A stretch of DNA of 6,295 bases from an uncultured Clostridia bacterium (GCA_947623765.1 CANQIG010000120.1:1-6295), one strand, 5' to 3'; positions 1 through 6,239 are shown, counted from the first letter of the stretch. Numbers and translations: made by a program. The notes: a model not told the origin generated them from the sequence alone.

Positions 1-9
1 GCAGCGTGA

Positions 10-450
10 TATGCCACATCTTGCGCCACCGGCTCGCGCGTCCACGGCGCGGGGACGGTCGGGGTGTACGTCTTCGGGAATGACGGGCCGGTCTCCGAGG
101 CGGTGTTGGAGCGGCTGAAAACGGCGCTCGCGGCGGTGCGGGAGGTCGGCGTGGAGCTGACCGTCGGGAACGCGAGCGCGGCGCTGCGGCGCGTCACGCT
201 GTATGTGGAGCCGGCGGCGGGCTGTAGCTTCGACGACGCGAAGGCGCTCGCCGAGGAGGCGGTGCAGGCGTATGTGCTGCGGCTCGGCATCGGGGAGCCC
301 TTCACGCGCGCGGGGGTGATCGCGGCGGTGATGGGGACCGGCGCGGCGGCAAACTGCACCGTGCCGGAGAGCGTGGCCGACTACAAGACGCGGGCGGACG
401 AGATCGCGCGGCTGGAGAGCGTGACAGTGCTGCCGGGGGCGGGCGCATGA
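10..450 (+). CDS. Baseplate J (Mu gp47)-like tail protein, C-terminal part; 5' end missing or frameshifted
   Basis: Part of the baseplate wedge of a contractile phage tail, by family resemblance. The visible frame encodes the C-terminal end of a baseplate J-like protein. It has a G-x-G-T-V-x-V-Y-V motif (codons about 46-75), then a helix ending in REVGVELTV, a beta-rich stretch (RVTLYVEPAAG), a helix leading to LRIGEPFTR-like sequence (here RLGIGEPFTRAG), and a closing EIARLESVTV strand typical of the family's last domain. The first possible start is GTG at 64, but it has no convincing Shine-Dalgarno site. The conserved GAGTVG lies upstream of it, so 64 is unlikely to be the true start. The same frame is closed by TGA at 7-9. 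Family members are usually 300-400 residues, so only about a third is here. The gene either enters from upstream through a frameshift or is a decayed remnant. Its stop overlaps the next gene's ATG (ATGA). Family call fairly sure; gene integrity unsure. Confidence 0.72.
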   Translation, partial: YATSCATGSRVHGAGTVGVYVFGNDGPVSEAVLERLKTALAAVREVGVELTVGNASAALRRVTLYVEPAAGCSFDDAKALAEEAVQAYVLRLGIGEPFTRAGVIAAVMGTGAAANCTVPESVADYKTRADEIARLESVTVLPGAGA

Positions 451-1001
451 CGGGCGCGGCGGAGCGGATGCGCCGCGCGCTCGGGCGCACGGGCCTTTAT
501 ACCGACCCCGAGGACCAGATCCTCGCGGGGGAGCTTGCGGCGTACGGGACGGCGCTGGACGCGTTTTACGCGGCGGCGGAGGAGGTCCGGAAGAACCTGT
601 TCGTGCAGACGGCGGACGCGGAGACGCTCGGGAGGTTCGAGCGGCTGTTCCGCACGGTGCCGTCGAGTGCCGGGGAGGACGTGCGGCGCGCGATGCTGCT
701 GCAGAGGGGAAACGTCGCGCCGGGCGACTGCTCGAAGGAGGCGCTGGAGCGGCAGCTCTTCGGCGCGGGCATCCGGGGAGAGATCGTGGAGCAGGCGGAC
801 GGGCTCTATGTCAATGTGCTGGAGGTGCTGGGGATCTCCGAGGAGGCGGCGCTGCGCGATGCGGAGCTGATGCTCCCGGCGGATCTCCCCGCGAACGTGG
901 ACTTCGGGCGGAACTTCTGGGACACGGTGGACGCGCGGGGCGATCCCTTCGACCGGATGGACGCGGCGGGGCTCACATGGGACGAGATCGACAGGCTGTG
1001 A
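447..1001 (+). CDS. YmfQ/Mu gp48-like phage tail protein (DUF2313 type)
   Basis: A 184-residue tail protein of the kind encoded directly after baseplate J in Mu-like and Clostridia prophages. It is thought to act in baseplate assembly or tail-fibre attachment; the exact role is not known. Visible features are a helical N-terminal half (residues about 22-70, including KNLFVQTAD and LGRFERLF), a conserved-looking RRAMLLQRG at 80-88, a GIRGEI strand region at 108-113, and a late LPADLP at 143-148, corresponding to the family's PA-x-L motif. The last 28 residues form an unusual 10-residue repeat with alternating aromatic, D and G (FWDTVDARGD, PFDRMDAAGL, TWDEIDRL). The start is the ATG overlapping the upstream TGA, which implies translational coupling. 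Length and gene order match the family. Assigned from motif shape and position, not from a database search. Confidence 0.75.
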   Translation: MTGAAERMRRALGRTGLYTDPEDQILAGELAAYGTALDAFYAAAEEVRKNLFVQTADAETLGRFERLFRTVPSSAGEDVRRAMLLQRGNVAPGDCSKEALERQLFGAGIRGEIVEQADGLYVNVLEVLGISEEAALRDAELMLPADLPANVDFGRNFWDTVDARGDPFDRMDAAGLTWDEIDRL

Positions 1002-1013
1002 AAGGAGAAGCGG

Positions 1014-1481
1014 ATGGCGGCAAGTGAAAAAACGGCGGTTCTGGGGCTTTCCCGCTGGAAAGGGACCGACAAGCCCCGCCGGGAGGACTTTGTCTCGGAC
1101 AACGACGCGCTGGAGGAAAAGGTCGGCGGGCATATGCGCGATGCGGCGCTGCACCTGAACACGGAGCGCGCCGCGCGGCTGGACACGCCCTTCGAGGTGC
1201 GGACCTACACGGGAAACGGCGCGGCGCAGCGCGCGGTGATGTTCAGCTTCGCGCCGCGCGTGGCGGCGGCCTTCGCGCTGGGGAAGGCGACGAGCGTCGC
1301 GGAAAGCGGGTACACGAAGCAGTACGCCGCCCTTGCGACGGCGGAGCACGCCGGAGGCGGGCTGAAGCTGAATTCCATCCAGGTGCTGCCGCAGCAGGAC
1401 CAGAGCACGCCGGGCGCGGGCGGCACGATGTTCGCGCTGAACGAGAGCGGCGTGGAGTATCTGCTCATCGCCGTGCGATGA
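1014..1481 (+). CDS. Short phage tail-fibre-like protein
   Basis: A 155-residue protein that resembles the short fibre or receptor-contact proteins found after the YmfQ-like gene in Clostridia prophages. The N-terminus (residues 6-35: TAVLGLSRWKGTDKP, then REDFVSDNDALEEK) matches the common L-x-L-x-x-W-x-x-x-D...DF-x-x-DN attachment motif, followed by H40 and H47 near a short helix. The C-terminal part (about 60-155) is predicted beta-rich, with a Y-T-G-N-G turn, a FSFAPRV strand and a closing LNESGVEYLLIAVR, similar to the end of small fibre head domains. A good ribosome site (AAAGGAGA, 1001-1008) precedes ATG 1014. The gene starts 12 bases after the upstream stop, so it is in the same operon. 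It is short for a fibre and has no long repeat shaft. It is the last gene of the module and is followed by a likely terminator. The role is inferred. Confidence 0.6.
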   Translation: MAASEKTAVLGLSRWKGTDKPRREDFVSDNDALEEKVGGHMRDAALHLNTERAARLDTPFEVRTYTGNGAAQRAVMFSFAPRVAAAFALGKATSVAESGYTKQYAALATAEHAGGGLKLNSIQVLPQQDQSTPGAGGTMFALNESGVEYLLIAVR

Positions 1482-1487
1482 GCGATC

Positions 1488-1509
1488 ATCGCGATGCGAT
1501 AGTTTTTTT
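1488..1509 (+). terminator. Likely intrinsic terminator of the tail module
   Basis: A 5-bp perfect stem (ATCGC 1488-1492 with GCGAT 1496-1500) and 3-base loop GAT is followed two bases later by seven T (1503-1509). It starts 7 bases after the stop codon of the fibre-like gene. The stem is short, and a competing 6-bp stem (GCGATG 1475-1480 with CATCGC 1487-1492) overlaps it. Strength is therefore uncertain, but the T run in such GC-rich DNA is telling. Confidence 0.55.
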
Positions 1510-1519
1510 AGGGAAAGTC

Positions 1520-1549
1520 TTGCATCCCGGGCGGGGCGTGTGCTACAAT
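1520..1549 (+). promoter_or_regulatory. Sigma-A type promoter with extended -10 for the YczE-like gene
   Basis: TTGCAT (-35, 1520-1525) and TACAAT (-10, 1544-1549) are separated by 18 bases. The -10 is preceded by TG at 1541-1542, giving an extended TGnTACAAT. Transcription would start near 1556, leaving a leader of about 32 bases before ATG 1588. It lies between a terminator and the gene, where a promoter is expected. Confidence 0.7.
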
Positions 1550-1555
1550 GAGAGA

Positions 1556-1570
1556 CGCGCCGTGGGCGCG
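1556..1570 (+). other. GC-rich stem-loop at the expected mRNA 5' end
   Basis: CGCGCC (1556-1561) and GGCGCG (1565-1570) form a perfect 6-bp stem with a 3-base loop GTG, placed at the predicted transcription start. It ends just before the purine-rich ribosome site (AAGGGA 1572-1577). 5'-terminal hairpins are known to stabilise bacterial mRNAs. That role here is inferred, and chance pairing is possible in GC-rich DNA. Confidence 0.4.
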
Positions 1571-1587
1571 GAAGGGATGGAAGAAAC

Positions 1588-2253
1588 ATGGAGAAAGACA
1601 GGGACGCCAAATGGGGCGGTCTGCTGTGCCGGTACTCGGCGCGGCGCATCGTTGTGATGCTCGCGGCGGTGGTGTTCATGGGCGTCGGCGTCGGGCTGTT
1701 CGTGCGCGGCGCGATGGGCGCGGACCCGTATTCCACGCTGAACCTCGGCGTTTCCTCGAAGCTCGGCATGGCGTTCGGCACATGGCAGGCGATTTTGAAC
1801 ATCGTTTTGCTGCTGGTGATCGTCTTCGCGGACCGCTCGATGCTGGGCCTTGGGACGATCGGGAATATGTTCCTCGTCGGGTTCTCGGCGGATCTCTTCG
1901 GGGCGGTGTTCGGGCCGCTTTTCCCGGCGGAACCGGGCATCCCGCTGCGGCTGTTCCTGACGCTGCTCGGCGTGATCTGCCAGATCGTCGGCTGCTCGTT
2001 CTACGTGACCGCCGACCTCGGCATGGCGCCCTACGACTGCATCTCGTACCTCATCCCGAACCGGACGCGCATCCCGTTTCGGGTGTGGCGCATCTTTCTG
2101 GACGTGGTGTGCGTCGCGGTCGGGTTCGCGTGCGGCGCGGCGGTGGGCATCGGGACGATCGTCATGGCGTTCGGGACCGGGCCGATGCTGCCGTTCCTGA
2201 ACGAGCACGTCGCGAAGCCCATCCTCTATCCGAAGAAAAAGGGACGCGGCTGA
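1588..2253 (+). CDS. YczE/YitT-like integral membrane protein
   Basis: A 221-residue multi-pass membrane protein of the YczE-like family (COG2364 type), whose substrate or biochemical role is not established. It has a short charged cytoplasmic N-terminus, then hydrophobic segments at about 20-40, 65-82, 90-110, 119-141, 168-186 and 187-205, and a basic tail (KKKGRG). Family hallmarks visible are GADPYS (44-49), LGLGTIGNMFLVG (86-98) and VGIGT...FGTGP (186-199). The two halves repeat each other with a constant offset of about 101 residues (GADPY/GMAPY, FGTW/FRVW, LGLGT/VGIGT), pointing to an internal duplication. ATG 1588 follows a purine-rich leader (AAGGGA, 10 bases upstream). It is monocistronic, with its own promoter and strong terminator, and convergent with the protease operon. 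It has no clear functional link to the flanking phage genes. Family call good; function unknown. Confidence 0.8.
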   Translation: MEKDRDAKWGGLLCRYSARRIVVMLAAVVFMGVGVGLFVRGAMGADPYSTLNLGVSSKLGMAFGTWQAILNIVLLLVIVFADRSMLGLGTIGNMFLVGFSADLFGAVFGPLFPAEPGIPLRLFLTLLGVICQIVGCSFYVTADLGMAPYDCISYLIPNRTRIPFRVWRIFLDVVCVAVGFACGAAVGIGTIVMAFGTGPMLPFLNEHVAKPILYPKKKGRG

Positions 2254-2277
2254 GGTGCGGCAAAAAACGCGGAAACG

Positions 2278-2311
2278 AAAAGATCCCCCGGGAGACCGGG
2301 AGATCTTTTTT
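2278..2311. terminator. Strong intrinsic terminator, probably bidirectional
   Basis: AAAAGATC (2278-2285) pairs with GATCTTTT (2302-2309). After one C-A mismatch, CCCGG (2287-2291) pairs with CCGGG (2296-2300), closed by a GAGA tetraloop of GNRA type. Six T (2306-2311) end it on the + strand. On the - strand the stem's own AAAA reads as UUUU, so it may also stop the protease operon, which ends 32 bases away at 2343. Confidence 0.88.
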
Positions 2312-2342
2312 GCTGTTCGGAAAATGAATTTATAAAGCGGGG

Positions 2343-3911
2343 TCACTGCGTCTCGCCGAGATCCTCGAGGAGGGTGACGGTGACGGTGAAGGAGGAGCCG
2401 CCGGTGGCGTTTTCGTTCGGGCGGAAGAGGGTCACTGTGACTTCGTCGCCGGGACTGTACAGGAGCAGGGCGTTCGTGAGCGCCTCGAGCGAGGGCGTCT
2501 CGCGGTCGCCGACGGCGGTGATGATGTCGTAGACGCGCACGTCCGTGCCCGCGAAGCAGCCGTCCTCGTCGACGCGGGTGATCAGAAAGCCCTGCGGGAC
2601 GTCGGCCATGGCGGCCTGGTACTCCGTGACGGCGTAGCCCTGGATGCCGAAGCGCGCGCGGCCCTTGACGTAGCCGCCGGAGAGGAGGTCGTCCAGAATG
2701 GCTTTCGCGCCGGTGATCGGGATGGCGAAGCCCATGCCCTCGTATTTCGAGGAGACGATCTTCGCGGAATTGATGCCCACGACCTGCCCGTAGAGGTTGA
2801 CAAGCGGGCCGCCGGAGTTGCCGGGATTGATCGCCGCGTCGGTCTGGATGTAGGTCATGCCGCTCTCACTGTAGGAGCCGACAGCGCGGTCCAGACCGGA
2901 GATGATCCCGCGCGTGACGGAGCCGGAGAACCGCTCGCCGCCGGGGTTCCCGATGGCGACCACCCACTGGCCCATGCGCAGCTGGGAGGAATCGCCGAAT
3001 TCCGCCGGGGTATAGCCCTCGCCGTCGATCTTGAGGACCGCGAGGTCCGTCGCGCGGTCACAGCCCACGACGACCGCGTCGTGGAGCAGGCCGTCGTTCG
3101 TCTTGACCTGTACCTCGATGGCGCGGGTATCGGAGACGACGTGGCTGTTCGTGATGATATAGCCGTCTGCGGTGGCGATGATGCCGGTGCCGGTGTCCTG
3201 CCCCTCGACGAGCACGAGCACCGTGGAGGGGATCACCTTGTCGTAGACGTCGGGGATCGAGAGCTCCTGTCCGGACGGGACCGGGTGGAGCGTGAGACCG
3301 CCCTCGTTCGGCGTGACGTCGATGTCCGGGGCGACGTACTCGTCGCCGGTCTCGGGCATCGGGAAGAAGTCGTCCCGGTCATACGGGGCGCCAAAGGAGC
3401 CGTCCCCGCCGCCGAAGGGGTTGATGGGGAGATCGTAGAAGCTCTCCGGGGGTTCCTCGGCGCTGTCGCCCGCGCCGGAGGAATCGGCGGGGACCTGCGA
3501 GAGGACGCCGCGGATCGCATGGAACGCGCCGTACGCCCCGAAGCCGAGGACCGTCGCGCCGAAGAGCACCGAGAGCGCGATGATGAGCGCCTTGAGCCCC
3601 GCGCCCATTTTCTGGCGGGGACGCGGCGGGTACGGGTTCTGGTACGGATAGGAATAGGGCGGAACGGGCGGGTAAGCGCCCGGGTACGGCGGCTGGGCAG
3701 GCCCTGCCGCGGGGTATGCGCCCGGCGCGCCGACGGGCGGCGCAGATTGCGCGTACTGCGGCGGCGTGTATTGCGGCTGCGCAGGCGGCACGGGCTGCGT
3801 CTGTTGGACAGGCTGCGGCACGGGCTGGGGTTCGGGCTGCGACTGCGCAGATTGCGCGCTTTGCGGCGCGGCCTTGTTTTCTTCTTCGGGTCTGGGGTCA
3901 AGATCAGTCAT
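2343..3911 (-). CDS. Membrane-anchored HtrA/DegP-like serine protease with one PDZ domain
   Basis: A 522-residue trypsin-like protease that would degrade or handle damaged proteins on the outer face of the membrane. Order: a Pro/Gln/Tyr-rich cytoplasmic region (about 1-97), one membrane helix (about 107-130), an acidic extracellular linker (about 145-205), the protease domain (about 220-405) and a PDZ domain (about 418-515). The catalytic triad is visible as His257 in ITNSHVV, Asp289 in ATDLAVLKI and Ser366 in GNSGGPL. TGTGII and GNPGG are further family marks. There is no cleavable signal peptide; the helix anchors it as in Gram-positive HtrA proteins. ATG 3911 is chosen because AGGAGG lies 9 bases upstream. 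The in-frame GTG at 3918-3920 sits directly against that site and cannot use it. The start overlaps the kinase stop by 8 bases (ATGACTGA), implying coupled translation. Last gene of the operon. Enzyme class very sure; it could equally be called DegP/HtrB-like. Confidence 0.95.
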   Translation of the reverse strand: MTDLDPRPEEENKAAPQSAQSAQSQPEPQPVPQPVQQTQPVPPAQPQYTPPQYAQSAPPVGAPGAYPAAGPAQPPYPGAYPPVPPYSYPYQNPYPPRPRQKMGAGLKALIIALSVLFGATVLGFGAYGAFHAIRGVLSQVPADSSGAGDSAEEPPESFYDLPINPFGGGDGSFGAPYDRDDFFPMPETGDEYVAPDIDVTPNEGGLTLHPVPSGQELSIPDVYDKVIPSTVLVLVEGQDTGTGIIATADGYIITNSHVVSDTRAIEVQVKTNDGLLHDAVVVGCDRATDLAVLKIDGEGYTPAEFGDSSQLRMGQWVVAIGNPGGERFSGSVTRGIISGLDRAVGSYSESGMTYIQTDAAINPGNSGGPLVNLYGQVVGINSAKIVSSKYEGMGFAIPITGAKAILDDLLSGGYVKGRARFGIQGYAVTEYQAAMADVPQGFLITRVDEDGCFAGTDVRVYDIITAVGDRETPSLEALTNALLLYSPGDEVTVTLFRPNENATGGSSFTVTVTLLEDLGETQ

Positions 3912-5493
3912 GGGGATCACCCTCCTCTTTTTCGATGGGCTTTTCGTCCCGGTGGGCGCGGTGTTCGCGCTTCGGGCGTTCGGAGATCACGGCGTCCTCC
4001 ACGGTGTGGGAGGGCTTGAGCTTCGGGACCTCGGGGGGCTTTGGAATGTAGAACGAGAAGCGGGTGTACTCGCCCTCGACGCTCGACACGGTGATGTCGC
4101 CGCCGTGGAGCTTGACGATCGTCCGCACGAGGTAGAGCCCGAGGCCCATGCCGTTCTTATCCACGCTCCGGGATTTATCCGCTTTGTAGAATTTTTCAAA
4201 AATCAGGGGGAGCTCGTCGGGCGGGATCCCCGCGCCGCTGTTTTCGATCGCGAGCTCGACGCGGTCGATGCTGTCCGAGACGGTGAACGAGATGAAGCCG
4301 CCCTCGTTCGTGAATTTCACGGCGTTTTCCACGAGGTTGTAGACCACCTGATGGAGGAGGTCCTCGTCGCCGTGGACCGTGTGCGGCGTGAGCGTATCGA
4401 GGCCGCGGATATCGAGTCTGCGCTCGTCGACGCTCTTTTCAAACGTGAGCACCGTGGAGAGCACGGTCTGGGAGAGGTCGAAATCCGAGGGGTGGAGCTT
4501 CAGCTCGCCGTTGTCGATGCGCGAGAGGTTCAGCATCGTCTGGACGAGGCGCGAGAGGCGCTTGACCTCCACCGAGACGACTGAGAGATAGTGGTCGCGG
4601 CGGTCGGCGGGGATCGTGCCGTCGAGGATGCCGTCGATGAACCCGGCGATCGTGGTCATCGGGGTCTTGAGCTCGTGGGAGACGTTCGCGACGAAGCTGC
4701 GGTTCATGCTCTCGCTCGAGGCGAGGGAGTTCGCCATATTGTTGAACGAGAGCGCGAGCTGGCCAATCTCGTCCGCGGAATCGACCGGGACGCGCACGGA
4801 GAAATCCCCCTTGCCGAGCGCCTTCGCGGCGGAGGACATCAAACGCAGGGGCTTGACCAGCCGGTACGCCGAGACGCCGACCACGACGAACGCGACGACG
4901 AACGCCACGAGCGCGGCGATGAGGAACATCTGGAACGCGTCGAACTGGTATTCCGTCATGGAGGAGGCGTTCATCGCGGCGAAGACCGCGCCCGCGCCGG
5001 ACGCGGGAGAGCCGAGTCGGTTGAACGGCACGCCGACGACGTAGTACGCCTCCGGGTAGACGCCGTTGTTCCTGCCGCTCGCGGTGTACGAGCCGTCCGC
5101 GAGGCAGCGCTGCACGGCCTCGGCCGGGATGCTCTCCGGCGGCTCGAAGCTGCTGCCGACGTGGAGCTCGCTGTTCGCGTACGCGCCGAGGATCACCCGG
5201 CCGTCGCCGTCGGCGAGGAAGATGTCCGCGTCGATGTTCAGCGAGAACGTCTGCAGGATCAGCGCGAGGAGCTGGATGTTCCCCGCGTCCTGCGGGGAGG
5301 ATGTGCCGCCCTGCAGGAACGTCGCCTCCGCGACCGCCGCCGCCGAGGCGGCGCTCTGCGTCAGGAGACGGCGCTTGTCGTTCTTCGTGTATTCCGAGAA
5401 GGTGACCATCATCACGGTGCCGAGCACGACGAAGCTCGAGAGGACGATGATCATCGTGACCTTCAGGTATTTCGAGAAAAGAGAGCGCTGCAC
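3904..5493 (-). CDS. Sensor histidine kinase (HAMP, HisKA, HATPase)
   Basis: A 529-residue transmembrane kinase that should phosphorylate the response regulator encoded just upstream. TM1 lies at about 11-32 and the extracellular sensor at about 33-184. The sensor has a PDC/Cache-like pattern (DIFLADGDGRVIL, then YVVGVPF and AVFAAM). TM2 is at about 187-210 and HAMP at about 208-260 (KPLRLM, DEIGQLALSFNNM). The phospho-acceptor is His273 in VSHELKTP. The N box is NLVENAVKFT (386-395), the G1 box ENSGAGIP (417-424, with Asn where Asp is more usual), the F box FEKFYKADKSRS, and the G2 box GMGLGLYL. A charged tail of about 45 residues follows the ATPase domain. The start is GTG 5493, 4 bases after the regulator's TAA, with AAAGGA (5502-5507) 8 bases upstream. 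The ligand is unknown. The neighbouring protease suggests a cell-envelope or secretion stress signal (inference). Confidence 0.95.
   Translation of the reverse strand: MQRSLFSKYLKVTMIIVLSSFVVLGTVMMVTFSEYTKNDKRRLLTQSAASAAAVAEATFLQGGTSSPQDAGNIQLLALILQTFSLNIDADIFLADGDGRVILGAYANSELHVGSSFEPPESIPAEAVQRCLADGSYTASGRNNGVYPEAYYVVGVPFNRLGSPASGAGAVFAAMNASSMTEYQFDAFQMFLIAALVAFVVAFVVVGVSAYRLVKPLRLMSSAAKALGKGDFSVRVPVDSADEIGQLALSFNNMANSLASSESMNRSFVANVSHELKTPMTTIAGFIDGILDGTIPADRRDHYLSVVSVEVKRLSRLVQTMLNLSRIDNGELKLHPSDFDLSQTVLSTVLTFEKSVDERRLDIRGLDTLTPHTVHGDEDLLHQVVYNLVENAVKFTNEGGFISFTVSDSIDRVELAIENSGAGIPPDELPLIFEKFYKADKSRSVDKNGMGLGLYLVRTIVKLHGGDITVSSVEGEYTRFSFYIPKPPEVPKLKPSHTVEDAVISERPKREHRAHRDEKPIEKEEGDPHD
3921..3926 (-). 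promoter_or_regulatory. Ribosome binding site that sets the protease start
   Basis: AGGAGG inside the end of the kinase gene, 9 bases before ATG 3911. It rules out the upstream GTG (3918-3920), which touches the site with no spacer. Confidence 0.8.
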
Positions 5494-5497
5494 GGGT

Positions 5498-6187
5498 TTA
5501 ATCCTTTACTTCAAACTTGTAGCCGACGCCCCAGACGGTCTTGAGCGACCACTTGTCGGAGACGCCCTCGAGCTTCTCGCGCAGGCGCTTGACGTGGACG
5601 TCGACCGTGCGGGAATCGCCGTAATAGTCGAAGCCCCAGACCTCGTCGAGGAGCTGGTCGCGCGTGAAGACGCGGTTCGGGTTCGAGGCGAGGTGGTAGA
5701 TGAGCTCCATCTCCTTCGGCGGAGTGTCGATCTGCACGCCCTTGACTTTGAGCTCGTAGTTCGTCAGGTTGATGACGAGGTTCTCGTAGCTGACCTCCTG
5801 CACGGTATGCTCGTCCTTCTTGCCGATGCGGCGGAGCACCGCGTTGATCCGCGCGATGACCTCCTTCGTCTCGAAGGGCTTGACCACGTAGTCGTCCGCG
5901 CCGAGCTCGAGGCCGAGGACCTTGTCGAAGACCTCGCCCTTCGCGGTCAGCATGATGATCGGGCACTGTGACTTCTTGCGGATCTCCCGGCAGACCTGCC
6001 AGCCGTCGAGCTCGGGGAGCATGATGTCGAGCAGGATCAGGTCGGGGTTCACACTGTCGAACATATTGACCGCCGAACGGCCGTCGTAGGCGGTGGCGGT
6101 CTCGAAGCCCTCCTTCTCGATGTAGAGGCGGAGCAGTTCACAGATGTTTTTGTCGTCGTCCACGATGAGGATCTTTCCGCTTGCCAT
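5498..6187 (-). CDS. OmpR/PhoB-family response regulator
   Basis: A 229-residue DNA-binding regulator, the partner of the kinase that follows. The receiver domain spans 1-120 with acidic residues D10-D12, phospho-acceptor Asp54 in LLLDIMLPE-type context (ILLDIMLPELDG), T81 in MLTAKG and Lys103 in VVKPF. A winged-helix domain follows at about 130-226 (LTNYELKVKG, TPPKEMELIYHL, RVFTRDQLLDEVWG, then RTVDVHVKRLREKL, VWGVGYKF). This is the OmpR/PhoB class, acting as a dimer on direct repeats. ATG 6187 is chosen over upstream in-frame starts because MASGKILIVDDD fits the family's start and a GAAGGA-type site lies about 5 bases before it. The upstream extension has no family similarity and would place a promoter within the gene. 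First gene of the operon, 4 bases from the kinase. Probably autoregulated (inference). Confidence 0.96.
   Translation of the reverse strand: MASGKILIVDDDKNICELLRLYIEKEGFETATAYDGRSAVNMFDSVNPDLILLDIMLPELDGWQVCREIRKKSQCPIIMLTAKGEVFDKVLGLELGADDYVVKPFETKEVIARINAVLRRIGKKDEHTVQEVSYENLVINLTNYELKVKGVQIDTPPKEMELIYHLASNPNRVFTRDQLLDEVWGFDYYGDSRTVDVHVKRLREKLEGVSDKWSLKTVWGVGYKFEVKD
5502..5507 (-). promoter_or_regulatory. Ribosome binding site for the GTG-started kinase
   Basis: AAAGGA lies within the last codons of the regulator gene, 8 bases before GTG 5493. It supports this rare start codon and translation coupled to the regulator. Confidence 0.65.
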
Positions 6188-6239
6188 AAATTTCCTTCCC
6201 TTTCCAAAAGATTTCCGGTTCCGATACTGGTTCACTGTT

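Noticed and set aside
381..1940. A 519-codon open frame on the minus strand across the tail genes and membrane gene
   Set aside because: It is antisense to three genes with family motifs, is Arg/Pro/His-rich and has no recognisable domain. Long shadow frames are common in GC-rich DNA.
1548..2327. A 259-codon plus-strand frame overlapping the YczE-like gene
   Set aside because: It starts on the promoter's -10 region and runs through the terminator. The protein is Arg-rich with no motifs, while the overlapping frame has clear family motifs.
3600..3900. Possible CRISPR-like or tandem DNA repeat
   Set aside because: The repetitiveness comes from Pro/Gln/Tyr codons of the protease tail; no regular repeat-spacer pattern.
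3912..3920. GTG start (3918-3920) for the protease
   Set aside because: It directly abuts the AGGAGG site with no spacing; ATG 3911 is 9 bases away.
3081..5544. Long plus-strand open frames opposite the protease and kinase genes
   Set aside because: They are Arg/Val/Asp-rich mirror frames of well-supported genes, with no ribosome sites or family motifs.
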